Source of the DNA: Uranotaenia lowii
Taxonomy: Eukaryota > Arthropoda > Insecta > Diptera > Culicidae
Reading direction: 5' to 3'
NCBI RefSeq assembly: GCF_029784155.1
Contig: NC_073693.1
Coordinates: forward strand, 169,003,104 to 169,067,103
Length of the DNA: 64,000 nt
Of the stretch, positions 56,315 to 64,000 are shown piece by piece. Each line of letters starts with the position of its first letter. Within the stretch, counting starts at the first letter, position 1. The notes under the pieces were generated by a model. That model saw nothing but the letters and a program-made list of their open reading frames with translations. It had not been told where the DNA came from and made no database searches. A program made the position numbers and the translations under genes.

Positions 56315-57052
56315 AATGGCACATTACTATTTCCAGTGGCTCCAAACAACACTTGTCATGGTAGGAAATTTCACGAGTTTTTGGCTTCAAGAAAATATTC
56401 AGTAATTTTTTGAAACGACGTACATTGGCGGCCAAAAGTCTGGAATAATCCCCTCAACAACAATCTCATTGGAGCATCGAACGAGTCTGTCACAAACAAC
56501 GTATTTCTAATATGCTGAGCTAATTTGAAAGCTTATGCGTCGTACTTGTTTGATGATACTTAGACATCATGGATTTGTAGATTTTCCTAATAAAGATTTT
56601 AAAGATTATTTTATGTTAATATTCCCTAAATAGCCCGACTGTTGTATGTAAAAATACATTCAAATTTGTTTTGATCATAACTTTATTAGGTATCTCATGA
56701 GTTATTAATATTTGAAATCTTATAAATGGTAAAATGATGCTGACTGGCTTAAAAAGTTAATTTAAAACAAAACGCCGCAAGAATTTATGTGGTTTCATGA
56801 GTGCTTGATTGGCAGATGAACTATTTGGCATAAAATCATTAACACTTTGACGATTTTGTAGGAATTTAGGGAGCTGTGAAATCTTTCACGAAATGTTCAG
56901 AAAAAATTTGCATAATATTGCACAAAAATGTATATATGAAATTACGTAGCTTTAAAAGGAGCTTCATTTCATCGTTGAATTTATAAGTCTTTAGTTCTTC
57001 TTAAAACAAACGGAATGCTAGAACGATATACAACATTTGGCATGCGGAGTCC
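56315..57052. other. Unassigned gap with one Tc1-like end
   Basis: TACATTGGCGGCCAAAAGTC at about 56424 resembles the ends of the element at 1332-2537. Around 56630-56690 it also shares CCGACTG and CAAATTTGTTTTGA with that element's interior (about 1950-1990). No opposite end is seen. The rest is unassigned. Confidence 0.45.
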
Positions 57053-57085
57053 TACCCGAGCAGACTTTTATGGCAAAATTATAGC

Positions 57086-57495
57086 AAATTTTGCTATCAC
57101 GCCCTGAGAGCCAAATTTGCTCTCATTTTGCTTGACATAAGGTGGTACACAGCAAAAATGAGAGCACAAATTTTCATACTTGGTTAGCAAAGTGATACCA
57201 AATTTTGCTAAAACTGAGACCCTAACTACAGCTCGTTTTCTGAAAGCTTAGAGAGCACAATGATGCTAATATAAGGCATCACATAATTTTCAATGAAAGC
57301 AAAATTTAGCATCATTAAGCTTTCAAAACGATCTTAAAACGAGGCATCATTTGGATCTCCAAAAAAGAAAAATTTGGCATCGCTTTGCTAGCCACGTAAG
57401 AAAATTAATGCTCTCATTTTTGCTGTGTATCACCTTAAATCAAGCAAAATGAAAGCAATTTTGAATTTCAAGGCGTGATAGCAAAATTTCATTTA
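57086..57495. repeat. Inverted repeat at the left end of the 57-61 kb element
   Basis: AGCAAAATGAGAGCA-like sequence with TGGTACACAGCAAAAATGAG at the left pairs with CTCATTTTTGCTGTGTATCA and following sequence at about 57410-57490. Arms are about 90 bp with an internal unit of GATGCT/AGCATC motifs. It may be a MITE inserted at the end of the larger element or part of its terminus. Confidence 0.65.
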
Positions 57496-57565
57496 TATTT
57501 TCTCTAGGAATAGTGCTCGCGAAACCTTCCAAGTTTTCTCATTCAAAACCGAGTGGTATGATAAG

Positions 57566-57650
57566 CGCCTTTGTGTAGGCAGCGTGTTAGACTCTAAAAG
57601 TAAAAAAAAACAAATTAAATTTTGTTCTATTCGCTGCCTACACAAAGGCG
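57566..57650. repeat. Perfect 19-bp inverted repeat
   Basis: CGCCTTTGTGTAGGCAGCG (57566-57584) and its exact reverse complement (57632-57650) are separated by 47 bp. It is GC-rich in AT-rich surroundings and can form a strong stem. Confidence 0.8.
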
Positions 57651-59569
57651 TTTAAACTGCGGCTTCGTGCAAGAAAAAGCGCCTCCAACATGTCGAGTCA
57701 TATTTCACTCACTTTTCGGAAATTTGTACTCCTAAAAATAGAGAAGTATGAGCATAAAACTGTAAAGGCTTGTGATTTTTTCAACGTAACAATTTGAAAG
57801 CTGACGTTTTATATAAACAAGTTAACAAAATATATTATTACCCTTAAAGTGATGGCAGAAAAAACTTCAAAAAGATGTTTTTATTTTTGTAAATAATGAA
57901 AAATGAAAACTGAGGGGATGAGGAGAGGTCGCCTGGAATGGGTTAATTAATTTAAAAATTTGTATGTCATGATTAACACTAAACCTATCTGAACGAGCTT
58001 AAAGAACTTCAATTGGAGCTCATTTTTTAAGCTCAAATTTTGGTTTTCTGTATTGTTGCGAAGTATATTCGAACAATAGTTTAGAATCATGTGTCTGTTT
58101 CTACCCAAATAGAGTCATTTCAATTAATTGAATTTGATAAGTTGAAGATAAATAAAACAATTGGTTTGAAATCTTAAAAGAATAATTTGATAAGTTGATT
58201 TCGATACATTTCGTTTTCTTATTGACACAATAACAAAATTTACCACATCAAAACTAATGAGAATTCCATGAAAGTGCATTTTGCTCAAAAAATAAATTTG
58301 AAAATCTTAGAATTTTGTGAATAGACCTAAAAACGTCTCGCATTTTAAAGTTGGTAAAGTAATCAGATACATACATTCAGGCGTTTACCAGACGAGGTTA
58401 AATTAACTCCAACGTTTTATAATAATTGCCTATTATTTTCACGTTTTATAGTAATCGCCTTTTGTTTTGTAACAAAAACATAATACGTGACTTACGTCAA
58501 AGAATTCAATAATACAATTTTACTCAAGCTACATGCTGCAAAAGACAAATGTTCAGTAAATAATAAGATTTGTTTTGACATTTGTTATTGTCTGGTTTGG
58601 AAGTAAGTTAAGTACCTATTACGTGCTTAGTTGAATAGTAGTTTTGAAAAATGTCTCAAATCATTTAAATGTTATTCCATTATATACAATGATTGGAAAA
58701 AGTGCGCCGTTATAACGAGAGTTTGTGCAAATGCGATATGAATATATTCAACATTAGTAGGAAACATCGCAGTGTATTTTGAATCAACTTTGATTGCATA
58801 AATGAAGGGGATTTTAACAATACTATAATGTACCTAGGTTATCTTTGAGGTACTGAAAATATCGCCTTTAGTTATGCAATTATAGCTGGTGGCATTATTC
58901 ATAATACATAGAGTATTTCCTGAGACAGATTGTGGTAGGGTAGCTTTTTGTTATTGTTTTGAAAAATGTAAACACCAACTGGTTGCCATTTTGATCTTTG
59001 ATGATAAGCACTGTTCAATGCTTTCTTTTAAAAACTTCTTTAATTAAAAGCATCAACAGACTCAACTTGTTATAAATTTACAAATCATTAAATAAAGAAT
59101 TTATATGCTCCTCACCAAAGTGCGCTTGCAAAACCACTACAATTGCATTTCCAATTTCTTAACGTTACTATCTGGTCATTGAACATACGTAATGTTATTG
59201 TTATGTTTACCCTACCACGATATGCCGAGAAAATGTAAACATGAGAAATCAGCTGTTCGTCTAACAAGTGGGGAAATGCCTTATTGCGATGTTTATTCTT
59301 TGGTCGCAGGATGTTTATTATTTGTATAGACTAAAAAACTTAAATCCAAAATCTTATGTAATATATTGTAGAAAATGCCGGTAGAAGCATTTACGAAAAT
59401 TGAAATTGAATAAAATATTCAATCAACTCAACCACGTCTTAAAAATCTTGACGCCATCCAACTTAAATTTTACATTTCATATTCAACATTGTGTTGTTAA
59501 TTTTAAAAACAGTTCACAATATAAGTTATTGTTTTCACTTACCCTGATATTTTCCGGATTCCTAAAGAA

Positions 59570-60230
59570 TCTGTTTACCTCCATTGCCGACTTTACCAGG
59601 AAGCCTTTTGTTGGGCCATCGAAACACCAGCCGGACCAAGGATGAAACGAACATCAGCCCAGAGAAACATGTTTGGAAGAAAATTCCATAAAACATCCAA
59701 ATGGCATCGATAGTTTCCTGCACTATCTGAAGGAAGCTGAAGATTCTGCGCCAGTTTCCAGTGTTGTATCAAAGCTAGAAGCTGCAAACATCGGTGGTAA
59801 ACTTCTTCCGCTGTTACGGGGTTTTAACACCAACAACTGAGTCCAAATCATTGCGGATTTATACAACGGGAACTTGTGTCCCACTGTGATAGTCCACGGC
59901 ACCACGACAAAGAGCAATTCGGCCAAATAAACCAGCTCGAAGGAGTTTGCCGCAACTTGCACTCATGCGTAATTTATTCTCCTAGGAGGTTCCGGTTCCT
60001 CGAAACAGTCAGTCGTGTCATGTTTTCGTTTTGTTTCACTGCCGCTGCTAGGGTGGATTCTTCGACAATAATCCAGCTGAAACAGGCTTGGTTAGCGTTT
60101 CTGAAGATATAACGATGGATGAACTTACCTGCTTCGGAATTATACTGCACTCACGATCAAGAAACAAGAACGAACCACTTTTTCGATTGAAACGCGAATG
60201 TAAACAACACTTTTGGAATAATATGACCAA
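59570..60230. other. GC-richer island with coding-like frames
   Basis: The plus strand has an open, ATG-less segment (about 59645-59840) reading NGIDSFLHYLKEAEDSAP and further protein-like residues to a TGA. The minus strand has an ATG frame (about 59967-59863) reading MSASCGKLLRAGLFGRIALC and a donor-like AAGCAG/GTAAGT near 60130 with an acceptor-like TTTCAG near 60079. I cannot identify either frame. It may be a captured or decayed host gene fragment. Confidence 0.3.
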
Positions 60231-60769
60231 AGGGCATATAACGAAATTGTTTTTCTGAATACGTATTAATTTTGAAAGTTGTTTTCAGTTCATCCCACTT
60301 ATTCTGATTCTCTTTGACAAAAGTATAATCTATAGAAATCTTATTCATAGTTATTTTTTTTTTCAAATCTAATAAGTTAAAATCAAAACAATCGGAAGTT
60401 TTTTACGTTTTTATTTACTCTCAAAACGAATTTTTATAAGTTCCTTCTGTCATATTACTCCATAAATATTTTATTCGCGAATTCGCAGAAATAAAGAATC
60501 ATATAAAAGTGGAACAAAATAACATTATTCATTTTAACTACAATAGCAACTGCGTAACTAAATTTAAGCAGTTTTGAAAAAAAATTAAATGGAACAATTT
60601 CAAAAATCCATCAACTAATCGGATTGAATTTCAAAAATTAACAAAGAATGTAACATTAAAGTTGATCTACAATATTTATATAATAGTACAAGAGAATTTT
60701 AAAAAAATATATATATAAAAGTTGTATTTCTTTTATCTACCCTGCCGTTATATTACTGCGGATACGATT

Positions 60770-60803
60770 TGTTGTTGTTGTTATTGTTGTTGTGTTGCTC
60801 GCA
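60770..60803 (+). repeat. (GTT)n microsatellite
   Basis: An imperfect run of GTT units with one ATT interruption and a final TGTGTTG. Simple repeat without other features. Confidence 0.8.
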
Positions 60804-61506
60804 GAGTTCATGTTTCGTGCTTTTGCCTTTAAATGTACAAAAAATGTTTCGTTATTTCAAATAATAATTACATGAAAGCTTTAGAGGTGAGCAAGTAAAG
60901 CAAGATTATTTTATCATTAATTTGGGTATTAATTTAAAAAAACTAAGCTCCCAGCAAAAACATTATTTTGATTTCTCTATTTCTCGCAAACCGCAGATCT
61001 TTAAACGTACCTAATCATCCAGCTAATAAATCCATTTGTTAAAATTTGACGAATTCGCCCTTTTCAAAATTTACCACCAATTTTGTGTACAATCAAATTT
61101 CTTAAACCATAGTCTGGAGAGATTTTTTTTTGAGTTTTTATCCTATCCGTTCGATTTATTCTTTAGCCTACTTGCAGAAGTGTTTTAAATTATTAATGAC
61201 AATTTGTGATAAGAGTGAATTATCAATTCCGATTTTTGGAATTTGATTTGATTAAAAACGATATATGATACCTCAACCTTTAGTTTGCAGTTGGATCCAT
61301 TTGTACACCAAATTATGCTAGAAGATTGTTGTTGCTACCTGATTTTGGTCTCGACTTGCTTTCAATTAAAATGATTGAAACCTCAATGGTGCCTAATTTT
61401 GCTATCATAGAATAGTCAACAGCAAAATAATGCTATCAGTTTGCTGTTGACACCTAATTTTGGTCTCATTTTGCTATTGATTTGGGCATCAAAGTCTGCT
61501 CGGGTA

Positions 61507-62566
61507 GAGCTCGCCCTTGGGGTGGCGATTTTACAAATTTTTAAAAATCGACCAATCAAAATAACTTAAATATCTAGTGAAAAAACGTTCATTTATAAAT
61601 AGTGAGGGGTAGGGGTGCTGTTCAACTCCCCCTGTTCTCCAATTATATTTCAGTTCACTTTTTTAGATATATCTAAAAAATCAAAATTAGAGAAGAAATT
61701 ATAACTTTATATAAACCAGTTTTGATATCTTCACAACTTCAATCTGTGAATTTATAACTGCTAGAAAATTTTGATAAAAAGATGATTTTCATATTTTGTT
61801 TACCAGGGAGATTATAATATCGACTAATGAGCGTTATAAAGTCATTTCATTTGAAAATAATACATTCATTGGTGAATAGCAGAAAAAAAACAAATATCTC
61901 TTTTTCTGAGTATCTTCATATCAGCGCAATGTTAGAACATTCAAATTTTAATAATTCTCATTTTGCAACTGTACATTGGTAAAACAATTTTTTAAGTAAT
62001 GGTTTTGATAATAGTTACTTTGAATTTAATATTATTTTAAATCTCTGTTATTTTTTCTGATATTGTATGAATCTGCTATCATTTTTTGAAATGTGAATTA
62101 TTATAAAAAAATATAAAATTCATTTCTCTTTGTTAATTGTGGTCAAAGAATTTTATTTATAAAACCAAATTTATTTCAGAAATAAAATAAAACTAAGTAC
62201 TCTAAACTGTGGAGCATTTGGAACACTTCTTTCATTGATTTGCTATTGAAATGCAAGCGCTGATCCCAGATTTTAAATAAACTTTAATTAAACTGAAACG
62301 AATACATAGAAATTTTTACTCTCCGTTTCAAATAGTAACAAATTTACATCGGAGAACGTATGAATAAAGTGAAAAATTGTATTTCATTCCTTAAGGGGCA
62401 CGTGATTCCTATTCAAAAAAGAGTAAAAAAAAACATTAAATTAAGGATCAATTCTTGATAGCACAAAGCAAAAAGATGTGAAAACTTTTAAGAGCTGATA
62501 TCAATGGATTTGGAAGTGCTAAATCCAAACTTTATATATCATTTCTCATTTCTGAGATTCAATGCA
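61507..62566. other. Unassigned AT-rich gap
   Basis: No gene, TIR or periodic repeat seen between the two TIR elements. Confidence 0.4.
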
Positions 62567-62568
62567 TA

Positions 62569-63543
62569 GGGGAGAATGAGGATACTTGATCCCTGGGGAT
62601 ACTTGATTCCTTAGCTATATCTCGAAACTGGAATGTCTTACAAAGATCAAATGTTCTAGAAAAATGTGCCAAAATGAGCAAAATCACAATGCTTGTAGTT
62701 TAAAATTTTTTAACAAAATAATTGTTTGAGTAATAGAACTTTGTTTGAAAAATTTCACAAAATGTAACTTGAAGATCTTTTTTCATCACTTTAAAATGTT
62801 CCTTACATGGTAAAATTATGAAAAAAATATTTGTTCCAATGTATCAATCGTTCGAGCGTAAAAGAAACTTCATAATGCCATATTTTCAAAGCAATTGAAA
62901 ACTTTCAACTTTTTTTTGGAAAAAGTTTTCTAAAATGTTGATTATGGGTACAATTGATCCCCTAGAGTTGGGTACAATTGATCCCCCTTCCAAACGGCAT
63001 ATTCTTCTTCTGAATCGATCGTTATGATTGCTGATTACGAAATTACTAATATTTATCCAAAAACTAATATTTATCAAACAATTGTCTGAAGAAAAGAGCA
63101 AAAATAATTAATTTTCTCTAAATTATGAAAAATAGCGCCTTTAAGTATGCAATGTTATTAGCGTTGAGACAAAGTTATAGAATTTTCTTCTTATGTCTGC
63201 TATAAATTGTAAAATGAGAACAAACATGACCAAAATAGTCAATTAACATTCTATCTTGGGGTTTGTTTGATTTTTATACAAGGATTAGGGCTTCCTGAAT
63301 AAAAGATCAAGCCTCCTCCAATAGGGGATCAAGTCTCCCCTAACTTCAGAAAAATCGCAATTTTTTTACTCCCACGAAAATGCTTCTAGTTCATCTACGG
63401 GTTCAAGTATCGTTCTAATTTTTAGAGCATAGAAACTTGAAGTTACAAGCTGTCAGAAAATGTCAAAGACGGCGAGTTGCTATATTTTTCCAAAAAGATA
63501 TGGTGAAAATAAGAAAAGGGGATCAAGTATCCCCACTCTCCCC
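62569..63543. mobile_element. Complete 975-bp TA-flanked TIR element (GATACTTGATCC family)
   Basis: GGGGAGAATGAGGATACTTG at the left and GGGGAGAGTGGGGATACTTG (minus strand) at the right are inverted repeats, with TA outside (62567-62568 and 63544-63545). The core GATCAAGTNTCCCC or ACAATTGATCCCC recurs internally at about 62951, 62979, 63307 and 63328. Related fragments lie at 1-518, 33755-33925 and 35733-35949. No transposase is present; the TA target favours Tc1/mariner-type mobilisation. Confidence 0.8.
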
Positions 63544-63545
63544 TA

Positions 63546-64000
63546 TATTTAAAATAGATAAAAAATTCATTTAATTTAATTGTGCACTTTTTTGAGGAAA
63601 AAAAACAGGAAAATTTTACAAAGATATCTAACTTATGGTTTTTACTCAATGGTCAATTTCTTGATGATTGCGAGTAATTTTGATTCCCGAAAAAAAGTAA
63701 AATAGACCAATAAGTTTTTTTAAAGTTTAACGCTAAGAAGTTCCAGGAACTTAATGAAATTCCATAAAATATTCAAATTAAAATGACGTTTGCAGGCTTC
63801 AACGAAGTTGCTGAAGGAGTTGACATCTTTAATGTAAAAAAAAACTTTGAAACCCTTTTATGTAATGTCAAAAACAGTTCTTTTCGTTAGAAATTTCTAA
63901 AAATTGTAGAATTACATTCATTTTGGAAAGTATTGTACCTCTGAAACTAGAAAATCTAGACAAAGAATCAATATTGGCGATATGATTGATGTGACACTTT
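63546..64000. other. Unassigned window end
   Basis: AT-rich sequence with no recognisable gene or element end. Confidence 0.4.

Larger units (their letters stand above)
57055..61504. mobile_element. 4.45-kb TIR element with CCCGAGCAGACTTT ends
   Basis: CCCGAGCAGACTTTTATGGC at the left and CCCGAGCAGACTTTGATGCC (minus strand) at the right are inverted repeats with TA on both sides (57053-57054 and 61505-61506). Both subterminal zones repeat AATTTTGCTATC/TTTGCTCTCATTTTGC motifs. It contains hairpins at 57086-57495, 57566-57650 and 61415-61451, and a GC-richer island at about 59570-60230. No transposase frame is recognised, so size and cargo are unexplained. Confidence 0.7.

Noticed and set aside
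58920..59250. Possible inverted repeat around GTGGTAGGGTA and TACCCTACCAC
   Set aside because: Only short blocks match and no continuous arms or target duplication are seen.

Overview
The window looks like an intergenic or intronic stretch of an insect nuclear genome, most likely a mosquito or close dipteran relative. The DNA is AT-rich and almost all recognisable coding sequence belongs to transposable elements. The mosquito suggestion rests mainly on two near-identical copies, and one divergent relic, of a DD37E transposase (IS630-Tc1-mariner, ITmD37E type, a lineage first described from mosquitoes). I found no host protein-coding gene I can name, no rRNA, no CRISPR array and nothing bacterial. 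One tRNA-like sequence is present but its anticodon and geometry suggest a pseudogene or SINE relic.

Layout. 1-4.1 kb: truncated TIR elements, a tRNA-like sequence, a 1.2-kb TIR element, a palindromic MITE and a hAT-type MITE. 4.9-7.3 kb: ITmD37E copy A, split by a 1.1-kb hAT-type insertion. 9.0-14.5 kb: a composite bounded by hAT-type ends that contains a 1.2-kb palindrome, a TA-flanked TIR element carrying a Helitron-like element with internal tandem repeats, and ITmD37E copy B. 16.7-20.0 kb: hAT-type element inside hAT-type element. 20.5-22.4 kb: a 1.8-kb near-perfect palindrome with an exact 8-bp target duplication. 23.8-24.9 kb: degenerate tandem repeats. 26.3-32.9 kb: a TTAA-flanked MITE interrupted by a full-length CR1-group LINE with both ORFs open, abutting a third DD37E transposase relic. 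33-41 kb: mostly unassigned DNA with short MITEs and Tc1-like ends. 41.7-45.3 kb: a second Helitron-like element hosting a complete TTAA-flanked MITE. 46.4-56.3 kb: a four-level nest in which a TIR element contains a full-length but disabled I-like LINE, which contains a hAT-type element, which contains another TIR element. 57.1-61.5 kb: a 4.45-kb TIR element with several hairpins and an unexplained GC-richer island. 62.6-63.5 kb: a complete 975-bp TIR element whose relatives occur at three other places in the window.

Target-site duplications allow many insertions to be ordered. Nine elements have 8-bp direct repeats (four exact, or one mismatch in others) with ends matching hAT signatures, so hAT-type nonautonomous DNA has shaped this locus most.

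The most interesting single observation concerns the CR1-group LINE at 26435-31406. ORF1 and ORF2 are in the same frame, separated by one UAG. ORF2 has no in-frame AUG before its endonuclease catalytic residues. The UAG is followed by CAA-CCA, which fits the tobamovirus-type readthrough context UAG-CAR-YYA. This suggests, but does not prove, that ORF2 is made by stop-codon readthrough. All family assignments are from reading the sequence; no database search was possible.
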